The notes beneath the pieces are model-generated. The model had not been told where the DNA came from. It made no database searches and saw only the letters and a program-made list of their open reading frames with translations. Made by a program: the position numbers and the translations under genes. Of a stretch of 64,000 nucleotides of DNA, positions 53,325 to 63,398 are shown piece by piece (position 1 is the first letter of the stretch; every line of letters begins with the position of its first letter). This DNA comes from an uncultured Erythrobacter sp. (GTDB taxonomy: Bacteria; Pseudomonadota; Alphaproteobacteria; Sphingomonadales; Sphingomonadaceae), in NCBI GenBank assembly GCA_947495695.1, contig CANLZP010000001.1:765069-829068 (forward strand). Reading direction: 5' to 3'.

Positions 53325-54605
53325 ATGGACAAACTTGTAATTCGCGGCGGCAATCGCCTTTCCGGAACCATTCCGATCTCGGGTGCCAAAAATGCCGCTC
53401 TTACGCTGATCCCCTGCGCCTTGTTGAGCGAAGAGCCGGTTACGTTGCGCAATCTGCCGCGCCTGGCTGATATCGATGGCTTTCAGCATTTGATGAACCA
53501 GTTCGGCGTCACCACCGCGATCCAAGGCACCCGGCCAGAAGATTTTGGCCGGGTGATGACGTTGGAGGCGACCCGGATCACATCCTCCGTTGCTCCCTAC
53601 GATCTGGTGCGCAAAATGCGTGCGTCGATCCTGGTGCTTGGCCCGATGCTGGCACGGATGGGCGAAGCAACCGTGTCGATGCCGGGTGGCTGTGCAATCG
53701 GTAACCGCCCAATCGATTTGCATCTCAAAGCGCTTGAGGCGTTCGGGGCAGAGATTGAGCTCACCCAAGGCTATGTCAAAGCCATGGCGCCCGATGGCGG
53801 ATTGCCGGGCGGCGAATTTGATTTCCCGGTTGTGTCGGTTGGTGCGACAGAAAACGCGTTGATGGCGGCGGTGCTGGCCAATGGAACCAGCCGTCTGTTC
53901 AACGCCGCGCGTGAGCCCGAGATTGTCGATTTGTGCAATCTGCTGGTCGCGATGGGTGCCGAGATTGAAAATATCGGCCAGTCCGATCTGACTATTCACG
54001 GGGTCAAGCGTCTGAACGGCGCCACCTATAAGGTGATGCCCGACCGGATCGAGGCGGGTTCCTATGCCTGCGCGGCGGCTATTACGGGCGGCGATGTCCG
54101 TCTGGAGGGCGCTAATGCCAACGATATGGCCTCGACTATTCATGCGCTTCGCAACATCGGTATCGAAATTGAGGAAGACGCCAAAGGCATTCATGTGCGC
54201 GCCAATGGAGCACTAAAGCCGGCCAATCTGACCACCGCACCCTTCCCGGGTCTGGCCACCGATATGCAAGCCCAGTTGATGAGCCTGTTGTGCAAGGCAG
54301 AGGGTACCAGCGTGCTGAAAGAAACGATTTTCGAAAACCGTTTCATGCATGTCCCTGAACTCAGCCGGATGGGTGCCGAGATCGAAACAGAAGGCCGTAC
54401 CGCTATCGTGAAAGGCGCGGTGGACCTGACCGGTGCAGAGGTTATGGCAACCGATCTGCGGGCCTCCATGAGCTTGATAATCGCGGCGCTGGCGGCCGAA
54501 GGTGAGACCACGGTGCGGCGCATCTATCACCTTGATCGCGGTTACGAACGACTGGAAGAAAAGCTGCAATTGGTGGGCGCTGATATCGAGCGTTTGGACG
54601 ATTAA
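53325..54605 (+). CDS. murA: UDP-N-acetylglucosamine 1-carboxyvinyltransferase
   Basis: MurA transfers enolpyruvate to UDP-GlcNAc, the first committed step of peptidoglycan synthesis. The 426-residue protein is the usual length, starts [26 protein letters not shown] and has the catalytic loop [11 protein letters not shown] with Cys123. The final [17 protein letters not shown] is typical. The presence of Cys rather than Asp predicts fosfomycin sensitivity of the target. The last four bases overlap the convergent ribbon-helix-helix gene. Confidence 0.97.
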   Translation: MDKLVIRGGNRLSGTIPISGAKNAALTLIPCALLSEEPVTLRNLPRLADIDGFQHLMNQFGVTTAIQGTRPEDFGRVMTLEATRITSSVAPYDLVRKMRASILVLGPMLARMGEATVSMPGGCAIGNRPIDLHLKALEAFGAEIELTQGYVKAMAPDGGLPGGEFDFPVVSVGATENALMAAVLANGTSRLFNAAREPEIVDLCNLLVAMGAEIENIGQSDLTIHGVKRLNGATYKVMPDRIEAGSYACAAAITGGDVRLEGANANDMASTIHALRNIGIEIEEDAKGIHVRANGALKPANLTTAPFPGLATDMQAQLMSLLCKAEGTSVLKETIFENRFMHVPELSRMGAEIETEGRTAIVKGAVDLTGAEVMATDLRASMSLIIAALAAEGETTVRRIYHLDRGYERLEEKLQLVGADIERLDD

Positions 54606-54838
54606 GCGGTTCGCTTCGATACGAGCCACACTCTGATTGCACTGGCGAGGCCCGGCGGTGTGTCCGCCTTGATCCGCTGTTCATCAATCCGCGCAACCAG
54701 CGCATTGATCGGCATGGCTTCAGCTTGTGCTGCCTCAACCAGCATGTCCCAAAACACCGGCTCCAAACTGATCGAGGTCTTGTGCCCGGCGATCTGGACC
54801 GAGCGTTTAACCGGAGGGTGAAAGGGTACATCGGACAT
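54602..54838 (-). CDS. Ribbon-helix-helix domain protein
   Basis: This 78-residue protein has a ribbon-helix-helix pattern: [42 protein letters not shown]. It matches the alphaproteobacterial RHH_4-type proteins of unknown DNA target. ATG 54838 (MSDVPFHPP) is favoured; an upstream start at 54877 adds 13 residues. It shares TTAA with the murA stop in convergent orientation, and lies downstream of the SDR gene on the other side. Confidence 0.8.
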   Translation of the reverse strand: MSDVPFHPPVKRSVQIAGHKTSISLEPVFWDMLVEAAQAEAMPINALVARIDEQRIKADTPPGLASAIRVWLVSKRTA

Positions 54839-54886
54839 AGCGAGGCCTAGTGTTAGGCCGGTTTGGCCGCAGCGCAAGTGCGCTTG

Positions 54887-55669
54887 CTAGCGCCCGCCGG
54901 TGACATACAGACATTGCCCGGTGACCCAGCCCGACGCAGGCGAGGCCATATAGACAACCGCTGCGGCGATGTCTTCAGGCGTGCCATATCGGCCCAGTGG
55001 AATGCCGATCATATCGAGCAATTTCTCGCGCTGCTCGTCGGTTTCGGTTCCCATACAATCGTTGAAATTCTCGGTTGGCACCGGACCCGGCGCCACCGCA
55101 TTGACCCGGATCTTGGGGGCCAGCTCAACCGACAAGGTGGTGGTCAGGCTGTTCACCGCTGCCTTGGCCGCACCATAAGGGCCGTTCTTGACCTGAGCGC
55201 CAAAGGCCGAGCGCGACGAGATGTTGATGATCGCGCCAGCCCCATCATTGGCATCCACCATAGCCCGCGCCGCAATGGTTGCGCCCATCCACACCGCCTT
55301 CAAATTGAGATCGATCTGCGCGTCGAATTTGTCTTCTGGCGTGCGGGTGAGATAGCGCGGCGCTCCATCGGGGATGCCGCCTGCATTGTTGACCCAAATC
55401 GACAGTTTGCCCAACTTGGCCACGGTCTGCTCGGCCAGATGTTCCAGCGCCTGCATATCGGTGGCATCTGTCGCCAATGGCAGCGCGCGGCGGCCTAGCG
55501 CCTCTATCTCGGCAGCCACTGCATCCAGATCAGCCTGCGTGCGTGAGGCCACGGCTACATCAGCACCGGCTTCGGCCAGCGCGATCGCAATCGCCCGGCC
55601 AATGCCCTTGCCCGCGCCCGTCACAACGGCAACTTCGCCATCAAGCTTGAATGTATTGAGAATGCTCAT
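54887..55669 (-). CDS. Short-chain dehydrogenase/reductase (SDR)
   Basis: This 260-residue classical SDR has the cofactor motif VVTGAGKGIGRAIA, NNAGGIPDG, the catalytic Ser in INISSRSAFGAQ, and YGAAK with catalytic Tyr and Lys. The basic or acidic cofactor-specificity residues (VASRTQADLD) suggest NADPH use. The substrate is unknown. ATG 55669 (MSILNTFKLDGEV) is favoured over an in-frame start at 55684. It is divergent from the AHL-acylase-like gene, 217 bases away. Confidence 0.9.
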   Translation of the reverse strand: MSILNTFKLDGEVAVVTGAGKGIGRAIAIALAEAGADVAVASRTQADLDAVAAEIEALGRRALPLATDATDMQALEHLAEQTVAKLGKLSIWVNNAGGIPDGAPRYLTRTPEDKFDAQIDLNLKAVWMGATIAARAMVDANDGAGAIINISSRSAFGAQVKNGPYGAAKAAVNSLTTTLSVELAPKIRVNAVAPGPVPTENFNDCMGTETDEQREKLLDMIGIPLGRYGTPEDIAAAVVYMASPASGWVTGQCLYVTGGR

Positions 55670-55716
55670 CGTGTCAGACCACACCTTTTGTTACTAATGC
55701 TTGAGCGCCGGTTTGG

Positions 55717-55745
55717 CCGCCAGCGGCGAAGATGAACACTGGCGG
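55717..55745. repeat. 7-bp inverted repeat between SDR and acylase genes
   Basis: CCGCCAG (55717-55723) and CTGGCGG (55739-55745) are perfect inverted arms 15 bases apart in the divergent intergenic region. It could be an operator for either gene; no further evidence. Confidence 0.3.
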
Positions 55746-55886
55746 ATAGACTAGGCCGGCTTTGCCAAGAAGCATGTCTGTAAGAAAGTGGGTCGGCTTG
55801 ACAGCTTGCGCATAGCCTCAGGTGTTCCTAGGCTCCTATTCCAAAGCGGGCTTCGCAAAATGAGGTTCGCACATTGGGAGAGCACG

Positions 55887-58178
55887 ATGCGCGTTTGGAC
55901 AATAGCCATGAGTTTGGCGGCAGGAATGCTGGGCCAGAACGTCGCGGCGCAATCCCAATATGATGCGACCATCACCCGAACCGATTTTAACATTCCGCAC
56001 ATCTCCTCGGAAAGCTGGGGCGGGGTCGGCTATGGAGTCGCCTATGCCTATGCGCAGGACAATATCTGCATGCTGGCAGAGGAATTTGCGACCGTCGCGG
56101 GGACACGTTCGCTCCATTTCGGGCCGCAGGAAAAATCGGTGCTCGGCTTTAGCGAGGTCGACAATCTAGCCTCCGATGTTTTCTACCGCAGCCAGATCGA
56201 CTTGGACACATTACGCGCTGGCTGGTCGGGCCAAAGCAGCCGAACGCAGGAGCTGGTTGATGGCTATATTGCGGGATACAACCGGTTCCTGCGCGACACC
56301 GGCATTGAGAATCTGCCCGAAGCCTGTCGCGGCCAAGCTTGGGTCAAACCCATTACGCGCGACGACATGCTGCGGCTGAGCGAGAAGCAGATGCTGCTGG
56401 CCAGTTCGCTGGCTTTGGCGCCCGGTATTGCCGGTGCAGCGCCGCCGAATTCCGAAGTCGCGCGCTCTGCTACGGAAAGCGCTGGGCCAACAGCAATGAT
56501 GGCCCATGCTTTTGAGCCGCATGAAGATCTGAAATTTGGCAGCAATGGCTGGGCCTTTGGTGCAGAAGCAACCAAGGATGGCCGGGGGCTGTTGATCGGC
56601 AATCCGCATTTCCCATGGGAAGGCCCGGCCCGCTTTTGGCAATTGCATGTGACCGGCCCGGATAATTATGACGTTATGGGTGTTGGCATTGCCGGAACGC
56701 CCATCCCAACGCTTGGCTTTAATCGTGATGTTGCCTGGACGCACACGGTGACGGCAGCGCGCCATTTCACGCTTTATGCGCTGGTGCTTTCGCCGGATGA
56801 CCCGACCGTTTACATGGTTGATGGTGAGCGCGTGAAGATGACCGCGCGCGATATCAGTGTGCCGATGCCCGATGGTGCAGCGCCTGTTACTCGCACGCTC
56901 TATTCGACCCAATTCGGCCCGGTGGTGACGGTGCCGGGAACGCCCATGGCTTGGAGCGGGGCGATGGCCTTTGCTTTGCGCGATGCAAATTCCGGCAATC
57001 AACGCGCCATTGACACCTGGCTTGGCATCGGAATGGCTCGCACTGTTGGCGAGATTGAAGGGACCATCAGCAAAACGCTGGGTATTCCGTGGGTCAACAC
57101 GATTGCCGCTGACCGCGATGGCAACGCGCTTCACGCAGATATCACCGCGGTTCCTAATGTGTCGGCTGACATGGCCCAGGTTTGCGCCACGCCGTTTTCG
57201 GGCATGGTGGCGGACCGGGTGATCTTGCTCGATGGAACACGCTCGGCTTGCGATTGGCGCAAGGGCGATGCCGCTGCTGCCAATAACTTGCTGCCCGCCA
57301 GCGATCAGGCATCGCGCACGCGGCGCGACTACGTGACCAACAGCAATGATAGCTATTGGATCAGCAACCCGCGCAATCCGTACCGCCAACTTTCGCCCAT
57401 CCTGGGCAAGTTCGAGCGCGAATTGTCGCTGCGCACGCGGTCAAATTTCATCGAAACCGAAGCGGCTTTGGCCACCGGCAAATTTGATCACGCTGCGGCC
57501 AAGCAATTGGTGTTTGGCAACAAAAGCCTGGCGGGTGACAAGGTGTTGGAGCCAGTATTGGCTTTGTGCGCTGGTCAGCAAGGCATGGGGGCTGCCTGCT
57601 CCGCCTTGGCGCAATGGGACGGTAGGTTCGAAGCTGACAGTCGTGGGGCCTATTTGTTCGCGACATTCTGGGAGAAAATTCGTCAGAACAAAGGATTGTG
57701 GCAAGTTGCGTTCGATGCCGCTGATCCGATCAACACACCGCGCGATTTTGTTGTGGCAGGCGCCAACGCCGACACGGCTCTGGCAGCGCTGGCAGAGGCT
57801 GCTGGCGATCTGAAAAAGGCGGGAATTGCTCTTGATGCGCCATGGGGCGAGGTCTTGGCTGTCCGCCTGACCGATCGCAACATCGCACTGCACGGAGGCC
57901 CCGGAGTGGCGGGCGTGCTAAATATGCAGCGGGGTCGCCCGGTCGAAGGGGGCATGGTTCCCCAGCACGGCTCCAGCTATATCCAGATCGTTAGCTTTGA
58001 TGATGACGGCCCGATAGCCGATGCGATCCTGAGCTACTCGCAATCTACCGATCCGGCCTCGCCGCATTTTGCCGATCAGACCGAGCTATATGCCGCCAAG
58101 CAATGGCATCGCTTACCCTTTGCTCCGGCAGAGATAGCGGCGCAACAGAAGGGTGACCCTGTCAGGATCGAGGAATAG
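55887..58178 (+). CDS. Ntn-hydrolase acylase of the penicillin amidase / AHL-acylase (PvdQ-like) family
   Basis: This 763-residue exported protein matures by self-cleavage of its alpha and beta chains. The signal peptide is VWTIAMSLAAGMLGQNVAAQ. The nucleophile Ser219 lies in KFGSNGWAFGAEAT, and the downstream HFPWEGPARFWQLHV and IAGTPIPTLGFNRDVAWTHTV match the acylase family. Members hydrolyse acyl-homoserine lactones, siderophore precursors or beta-lactams; PvdQ/QuiP-like quorum quenching is plausible. No luxI or luxR gene is in the window. ATG 55887 has GGGAGAG upstream; an earlier in-frame start at 55788 is rejected. Confidence 0.92.
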   Translation: MRVWTIAMSLAAGMLGQNVAAQSQYDATITRTDFNIPHISSESWGGVGYGVAYAYAQDNICMLAEEFATVAGTRSLHFGPQEKSVLGFSEVDNLASDVFYRSQIDLDTLRAGWSGQSSRTQELVDGYIAGYNRFLRDTGIENLPEACRGQAWVKPITRDDMLRLSEKQMLLASSLALAPGIAGAAPPNSEVARSATESAGPTAMMAHAFEPHEDLKFGSNGWAFGAEATKDGRGLLIGNPHFPWEGPARFWQLHVTGPDNYDVMGVGIAGTPIPTLGFNRDVAWTHTVTAARHFTLYALVLSPDDPTVYMVDGERVKMTARDISVPMPDGAAPVTRTLYSTQFGPVVTVPGTPMAWSGAMAFALRDANSGNQRAIDTWLGIGMARTVGEIEGTISKTLGIPWVNTIAADRDGNALHADITAVPNVSADMAQVCATPFSGMVADRVILLDGTRSACDWRKGDAAAANNLLPASDQASRTRRDYVTNSNDSYWISNPRNPYRQLSPILGKFERELSLRTRSNFIETEAALATGKFDHAAAKQLVFGNKSLAGDKVLEPVLALCAGQQGMGAACSALAQWDGRFEADSRGAYLFATFWEKIRQNKGLWQVAFDAADPINTPRDFVVAGANADTALAALAEAAGDLKKAGIALDAPWGEVLAVRLTDRNIALHGGPGVAGVLNMQRGRPVEGGMVPQHGSSYIQIVSFDDDGPIADAILSYSQSTDPASPHFADQTELYAAKQWHRLPFAPAEIAAQQKGDPVRIEE

Positions 58179-58220
58179 ATCCCGGCAGCGGGGACGAATC
58201 TTAAGCGCGTAGCTGCCCGC

Positions 58221-58943
58221 TTAATACATATGCTGGCCGCCATTGATGCTCATAGTGGAGCCTGTGACAAAGCCGCCATTTTCCGCACATAGGAAGGCCA
58301 CGCCGCGCGCGATTTCCTGTGCTTCGCCCAGTCGGCCTACCGGAATTTTGGCAACGATCTTTTCCAGCACCGGCTCAGGCACGGCGGCGACCATATCGGT
58401 GTCGATATAGCCGGGCGCGATGGCATTCACGGTAACACCAAATTTGGCGCCTTCCTGGGCCAAAGCCTTGGTAAAGCCGTGGATGCCCGATTTGGCAGCT
58501 GCGTAATTGACTTGCCCATATTGGCCGGCCTGACCATTGATCGAACCGATATTAACGATCCGGCCCCATTTACGCTCGCGCATGCCAGGAAAACAGGCCT
58601 TGGCCATGTTGAAGCAGCCACCCAGATTGATCCGCATCACTTCGTGCCAATCGTCATAGCTCATCTTGTGCAGCGTGCCGTCGCGAGTGATACCGGCATT
58701 GTTGACCACCACGTCAATCGGACCGAGAGCCTCGACCACTTTGGCGCAGCCTTCCAGGCAGGCTTCGTGATCGCCTACGTCGAATTTGAACGATGGAATG
58801 CCAGTGTCCGCTTTCAACTGGTCTGCGGCAGCGTCATTGCCGGCATAATTGGCGGCGACGGTGAAGCCATCGGCCTGCAATCGCTCGCAAATGGCGCGGC
58901 CAATTCCGCGGGTTCCTCCGGTAACGACAGCAACACGTGACAT
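58221..58943 (-). CDS. phaB: Acetoacetyl-CoA reductase
   Basis: PhaB reduces acetoacetyl-CoA to (R)-3-hydroxybutyryl-CoA with NADPH for polyhydroxyalkanoate storage. The 240-residue SDR has VAVVTGGTRGIGRAIC, NNAGITRDGTLHKMSYDDWHEV (a stretch close to PhaB), INGQAGQYGQVNYAAAKSG with Tyr/Lys, and the C-terminal SINGGQHMY typical of PhaB. The phaA and phaC genes are not in the window. It is convergent with the acylase gene. Confidence 0.93.
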   Translation of the reverse strand: MSRVAVVTGGTRGIGRAICERLQADGFTVAANYAGNDAAADQLKADTGIPSFKFDVGDHEACLEGCAKVVEALGPIDVVVNNAGITRDGTLHKMSYDDWHEVMRINLGGCFNMAKACFPGMRERKWGRIVNIGSINGQAGQYGQVNYAAAKSGIHGFTKALAQEGAKFGVTVNAIAPGYIDTDMVAAVPEPVLEKIVAKIPVGRLGEAQEIARGVAFLCAENGGFVTGSTMSINGGQHMY

Positions 58944-59008
58944 AATTGTTCTCCAGACAGGCGATGGGTTCTGCCTGCTATCTAGCCGTGCCGTAGCGTC
59001 ATAGATAC

Positions 59009-59036
59009 AAAAAACCCCGCCGAAACAGGGCGGGGC
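59009..59036 (-). terminator. Rho-independent terminator (minus strand)
   Basis: Read on the minus strand a 7-bp GC stem (GGCGGGG at 59029-59035 with CCCCGCC at 59015-59021) is followed by six T (59014-59009). It follows the unknown exported protein gene at 59097. Confidence 0.85.
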
Positions 59037-59096
59037 ATACGAATTTATCCGGGCAAACTATCTTGAGGAGAGCAGGTTGCGCTCAGCCAAGCCAGA

Positions 59097-59858
59097 TCAG
59101 AAGCGGAATTGCGTTCCGACGTAGACGGCCTGGCTGTCTTGAGTTGGATCGGCCAGCGGGCTCAGGCGATCGCGCTGCTGCGACAAACGCACACCAGCGG
59201 TTACATCCAGATTGCGCGACAGGCGATAGGCGCCGCCAACATCAACCGTTTGCGATCCCAGACCTTCCAATGTGTCAGCCGAACGGCCAGCTTTGTCTTT
59301 GTCTTCCAAGGCAATGCGCGGCTGGAAGCGGCTTGGCTTGTCAGAGGCGGTTGCCTTGGACGGCGCGAAATTCGCAAGGTCGGGCATGCTCAGATTGCGG
59401 ACCGTATCTGGCAAAGCAGTTGGGGCAATCGGGCGCGCAAAACTTTGGTAATCGCGCGAGATGCCCAGATCGTAACGCGATGTGGCAATCGCGGCGATGC
59501 CCTGTCCAGCACCAGGTGCGGAGTCGATAGCCGAACGGAACGAAATGGCGCGGGCGGTATCATCGTCTACTCGAACAGCCACGGTCACCGTGCGTTCTTT
59601 GGCAGTGCCAGAACCAGCAGGGGTAAAGCGCATGCCTTTGGCGCGAGCCTGATCGGCAACGCGCTGCGCCAATTGAGGATCAACCGAAGCGGGTGTGAAA
59701 ATGCCAAAGCCCTGACCGGATGCCGTAGTAGCCCCATCAGAAAATGCGCCCAGCGCAAGACCGGCAGAAGGAGCAGCCAATGCCAAGCCAGCAGCAGCCA
59801 GCACAAGAGGCATGGAAAAGCCTCTCTTTGCCTTGCTGTTGGTTGCCGTGGACATCAA
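59097..59858 (-). CDS. Exported protein of unknown function with possible outer-membrane C-terminus
   Basis: This 253-residue protein has a signal peptide (SMPLVLAAAGLALAAPSAGLALG). The second half alternates in a way that suggests beta-strands (ISFRSAIDSAPG, TVTVAVRVDDDTA, TVDVGGAYRLSRNLDVTAGVRLSQQRD). It ends in an aromatic residue after a strand-like YVGTQFRF, a signal used by the BAM machinery for outer-membrane barrels. No family is recognised. It is monocistronic: a terminator follows, and its 5' neighbour is divergent. Confidence 0.75.
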   Translation of the reverse strand: MMSTATNSKAKRGFSMPLVLAAAGLALAAPSAGLALGAFSDGATTASGQGFGIFTPASVDPQLAQRVADQARAKGMRFTPAGSGTAKERTVTVAVRVDDDTARAISFRSAIDSAPGAGQGIAAIATSRYDLGISRDYQSFARPIAPTALPDTVRNLSMPDLANFAPSKATASDKPSRFQPRIALEDKDKAGRSADTLEGLGSQTVDVGGAYRLSRNLDVTAGVRLSQQRDRLSPLADPTQDSQAVYVGTQFRF

Positions 59859-60395
59859 ACAAACGCCTTTACTAAAACTGCCGTCTTTTTACTCCGAAGC
59901 GCCTGAACGGTGAATGACCAAAAGTCATAGCGAACGTTCTGCGACTCGAACAACGAATCGGCTGATTAGGGCTTACCATATGATTATGCAGAGCGCCGAG
60001 GCAAATTAATCGGCGGTTTGAAGGCATTACGCGGCATGCCTGTTGCATCAGGCACACAGAATCGGTGCTCTGCCCGGGTAAAACCCGCCGCAAGGCCTCC
60101 TCAAACCCACCTTATGTCGGCCTCAAATCGGCCGGACGCGGTCTCTCCCAAGCATTTGTGCACCGATTCGCAGCCATCACAAATCAACGCGTTCAGCCAT
60201 GGTAAAGCGCCCAGCGGCTCAATCGGTCATCCGCCTGCGGCACAATGGTATGATCTATGGTGTGACGGGCTGCCTCCGATGCCTCGACCAAAGCCTTGGC
60301 CGAACGCAGCGGTGTACTCTCGCCTCTCTCTGCTTGCCGCACACGATGGGGCGGCTATAGAGCATAACGAACACCATTTAGGATTTCGAGGATTC
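59859..60395. other. 537-base non-coding stretch with several short hairpins
   Basis: No convincing gene was found between the divergent 59097 gene and the DUF3576 gene. Short inverted repeats are present: TGCCTG (60037-60042) with CAGGCA (60049-60054), CGGGT-AAA-ACCCG shortly after 60078, and CGGCC/GGCCG near 60118. The frame of the DUF3576 gene is open upstream to 60018, but the translation looks non-native. It may hold promoters of both genes or an unidentified RNA. Confidence 0.35.
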
Positions 60396-60863
60396 ATGAA
60401 CGCCCACCAATCAATTTTTCGCCGCCCAAGCTTTACAGCCACGGCTCGCACCGTTCTTGCTGGTGCCGCGCTAGCTGCGTTGACGGCCTGTGGCGGGGGC
60501 GAACGGCCCAAGGCTGACTTGGCCGCCTCGCAAGTTTCCACCATTGGCGTGAATTCCTATCTGTGGCGCGCCTCGCTCGAAACGGTCAGCTTTGCACCAT
60601 TGTTGCAGGCAGACAGCGCGGGCGGTGTGATCGTAACCGATTGGTATTCCAACCCCAGCAATCCGGGTGAGCGGGTCAAGATCACCGTGGTCATTCTGGA
60701 TCAGGACCTGCGGGCTGACGCTCTGCGCGTTGCTGCAAGCCGACAAGTTGCCCAAGGCGGCGGCTGGGTCGATGCTCCGGTTCAGGCCGCAACCGTGCAA
60801 AAGCTCGAAGACATCATCCTGACCAAGGCGCGCGATTTGCGGCGCAAAGCGGTCGCCAGTTAA
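60396..60863 (+). CDS. DUF3576 domain lipoprotein upstream of leuS
   Basis: This 155-residue lipoprotein has a signal with lipobox-like LAALTACGGG (Cys near residue 29). A domain with VNSYLWRASLETVSFAPLLQADSAGGVIVTDWY and ERVKITVVILDQDLRADALRVA follows, matching DUF3576. The family is widespread in Alphaproteobacteria immediately upstream of leuS and lptE, suggesting a role in envelope or LPS assembly. ATG 60396 is favoured by the signal; the upstream open frame to 60018 is not. Spacing to leuS is 24 bases. Confidence 0.88.
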   Translation: MNAHQSIFRRPSFTATARTVLAGAALAALTACGGGERPKADLAASQVSTIGVNSYLWRASLETVSFAPLLQADSAGGVIVTDWYSNPSNPGERVKITVVILDQDLRADALRVAASRQVAQGGGWVDAPVQAATVQKLEDIILTKARDLRRKAVAS

Positions 60864-60887
60864 CCTTCCTTCCCTAGCGGGGATCAG

Positions 60888-63398
60888 ATGACCGATACGC
60901 GTTTCGATCCGTCCCAATCCGACGGCCGCTGGCAATTGGCCTGGGAGCAGGCTGGCACGTTCAACGCTGACAGCAATTCGGAAAAGCCCAAAAGCTATGT
61001 GCTGGAGATGTTTCCCTATCCATCGGGACGCATCCACATGGGCCATGTCCGCAATTATACCATGGGCGATGTGCTAGCCCGGTATAAAAGGATGCGCGGT
61101 TTCGAAGTGCTCCATCCGATGGGCTGGGATGCGTTTGGCATGCCGGCAGAAAATGCGGCGATGGAGCAAGGCGTGCATCCCGGCGGATGGACCCGGCAAA
61201 ATATTGAAACGATGAAGGCCCAGCTCAAGCGCATTGGATTTGCGCTCGACTGGAAGCGTGAGTTCGCGACCTGCGACCCTGAATATTACGGCCATGAACA
61301 GGCTTTGTTTCTGGACATGTACCAATCCGGACTGGTCTATCGCCGGTCGAGCGAGGTCAATTGGGACCCGGTCGATATGACCGTATTGGCCAATGAACAG
61401 GTCATAGATGGCAAAGGCTGGCGCTCTGGCGCAGAGGTTGAAAAGCGCAAGCTGGATCAGTGGTTCCTCAAGATTACCGAATTTGCCGACGACCTTTTGG
61501 AAGGGCTGGACGGTCTGAAAGACTGGCCTGAAAAGGTCCGCCTGATGCAGGAAAACTGGATCGGCAAATCTTCCGGTCTGGAATTTTCTTTCGACCTGTC
61601 AAATGGCGAGAAGCTGCCGGTCTACACCACGCGGCCCGACACGATCTTTGGCTCGAGTTTCTGCGCGATTGCGGCCGATCATCCCTTGGCACAATCGATC
61701 GCTGCCAATAATCCGGCGGCAGTAGAATTCATCGAAGAATGCAAACGCGGCGGGACAACAGCGGCCGAGCTGGAAACAGCCGATAAGCTGGGCTTTGACA
61801 CTGGCGTCACAGCCAAACATCCGTTCTCTAACGAGGCGCTGCCGGTCTTTATCGCCAATTTCGTGCTGATGGATTACGGCACCGGCGCGGTGATGGGCGT
61901 TCCCGGCCATGATCAGCGCGACTTTGAATTTGCGACCAAATATGGCCTGCCTATTGCCCGCGTAGTGGCCAGCGATATGGCTCAGGCAGATGCGCCGATG
62001 GGCGGTGAGGCAGAACCCGGCGACGGCGTCATCGTCAATTCCGATTTTCTCGATGGAAAAAGCGTAGAAGGCGCAAAGGCCGATGTCATTGCCCGCGCCG
62101 AAACAGGTGGATGGGGTCAAGGCACCACCGTTTGGCGGCTGCGCGATTGGGGTATTTCGCGCCAGAGGTATTGGGGTACACCGATCCCGTTCATCCATTG
62201 CGATGCTTGCGGTGTTGTTCCGGTGCCCAAGGATCAGTTGCCCGTTACTCTGCCCGATGATGTTGATTTTCAGACGCCCGGCAACCCGCTGGAGCGGCAC
62301 CCGACATGGAGCAAAGTGGACTGTCCGACCTGCGGCTCGGGCGCGCGGCGCGAGACCGACACGCTGGATACATTCACCAATTCGTCGTGGTATTTCCTGC
62401 GCTTTGCCAGCCAGCCCGATGATCGCCCGTTTGATCCCGAAGAAGTGGCCAAATGGCTGCCGGTCGAGCAATATATTGGCGGGATTGAGCATGCGATTTT
62501 GCACCTGCTCTATGCGCGCTTCTGGACCCGCGCCCTGCAGCATGTCGGCCTGCTGAATTTTGCCGAACCCTTCGCCAGCCTGTTTACTCAAGGCATGGTC
62601 ACGCATGAGACTTACGCCCTTGGCGATGGCAGCTGGCTTTCGCCCGACGAGGTGCGCAAGGACGGGGCCGACTGGACCCGAATTGAAGATGGCGCGCCGG
62701 TCACTGCCGGTCGCGTGATCAAAATGTCTAAGTCGAAGAAGAATGTCGTCGATCCGGACAATATTATCCACGCTCACGGCGCAGATGCGGCGCGCTGGTT
62801 CATGCTGTCCGACAGCCCGCCAGAACGCGACTTGCCCTGGTCAGAGGCTGGAATCGAAGGCTGCGGGCGGTTTGTCCAGCGGCTTTGGCGTCTGTTTGAA
62901 AGCGTCGATCCCAGCCAACAAGGCGATGACAAGGCGCTCGACCGAAAATCGCATCAGACTATCGCCGCAGTGGCTGGAGACATTGAGGCCTTGTCCTTCA
63001 ACAAGGCCGTCGCGCGGATTTACGAGCTGACTGCTGCTGCCGAAAAGGCAGCCCCGTCGGCCTCGCGCAATTTTGCCATTCGCACGGTCTTGCTGCTGGT
63101 ATCGCCGATGATGCCGCATCTGGCAGAAGAGGCCTGGTCGCGCACTGGATGTGATGGTTTGATCGCCGATGCGAACTGGCCCGAAGTGGACGAGGCCCTG
63201 CTGGTCGAGGATGAAGTGACCATCGCGATCCAGCACATGGGCAAGCTGCGCGATACCATTACCGCGCCCAAGGGAGCCGCGAAAGAGGATCTTGAGGCGC
63301 TTGCATTGGCCAGCGAGAAGGTTCAGCGTTCGATCGATGGAGCAGAGGTTCGCAAAGTGATCGTGGTGCCCGACCGACTGGTGAACATCGTCACCTGA
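60888..63398 (+). CDS. leuS: Leucyl-tRNA synthetase
   Basis: LeuS charges tRNA-Leu. The 836-residue class I enzyme has the HIGH-type motif [12 protein letters not shown] (residues 45-56), the zinc-like region [16 protein letters not shown] and [13 protein letters not shown], a CP1 editing domain, and KMSKS at 612-616. The C-terminus is complete ([11 protein letters not shown]). It is in the DUF3576-leuS-lptE-holA operon, overlapping lptE by one base (TGATG). Confidence 0.98.
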   Translation: MTDTRFDPSQSDGRWQLAWEQAGTFNADSNSEKPKSYVLEMFPYPSGRIHMGHVRNYTMGDVLARYKRMRGFEVLHPMGWDAFGMPAENAAMEQGVHPGGWTRQNIETMKAQLKRIGFALDWKREFATCDPEYYGHEQALFLDMYQSGLVYRRSSEVNWDPVDMTVLANEQVIDGKGWRSGAEVEKRKLDQWFLKITEFADDLLEGLDGLKDWPEKVRLMQENWIGKSSGLEFSFDLSNGEKLPVYTTRPDTIFGSSFCAIAADHPLAQSIAANNPAAVEFIEECKRGGTTAAELETADKLGFDTGVTAKHPFSNEALPVFIANFVLMDYGTGAVMGVPGHDQRDFEFATKYGLPIARVVASDMAQADAPMGGEAEPGDGVIVNSDFLDGKSVEGAKADVIARAETGGWGQGTTVWRLRDWGISRQRYWGTPIPFIHCDACGVVPVPKDQLPVTLPDDVDFQTPGNPLERHPTWSKVDCPTCGSGARRETDTLDTFTNSSWYFLRFASQPDDRPFDPEEVAKWLPVEQYIGGIEHAILHLLYARFWTRALQHVGLLNFAEPFASLFTQGMVTHETYALGDGSWLSPDEVRKDGADWTRIEDGAPVTAGRVIKMSKSKKNVVDPDNIIHAHGADAARWFMLSDSPPERDLPWSEAGIEGCGRFVQRLWRLFESVDPSQQGDDKALDRKSHQTIAAVAGDIEALSFNKAVARIYELTAAAEKAAPSASRNFAIRTVLLLVSPMMPHLAEEAWSRTGCDGLIADANWPEVDEALLVEDEVTIAIQHMGKLRDTITAPKGAAKEDLEALALASEKVQRSIDGAEVRKVIVVPDRLVNIVT

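Noticed and set aside
54854-55724. GCCGGTTTGGCCGC occurring twice around the SDR gene
   Set aside because: Only two copies of a short GC-rich word were seen, without flanking similarity; treated as chance.
56211-57389. A 392-codon minus-strand ORF antisense to the acylase
   Set aside because: The acylase is complete with signal peptide and catalytic Ser; the antisense product is His/Arg-rich and shows no domain.
60018-60395. N-terminal extension of the DUF3576 protein by 126 residues
   Set aside because: The extension is Pro/Ser/Cys/Trp-rich and would bury the lipoprotein signal that begins at ATG 60396.
61599-62777. A 392-codon minus-strand ORF antisense to leuS
   Set aside because: leuS is complete with HIGH and KMSKS motifs.
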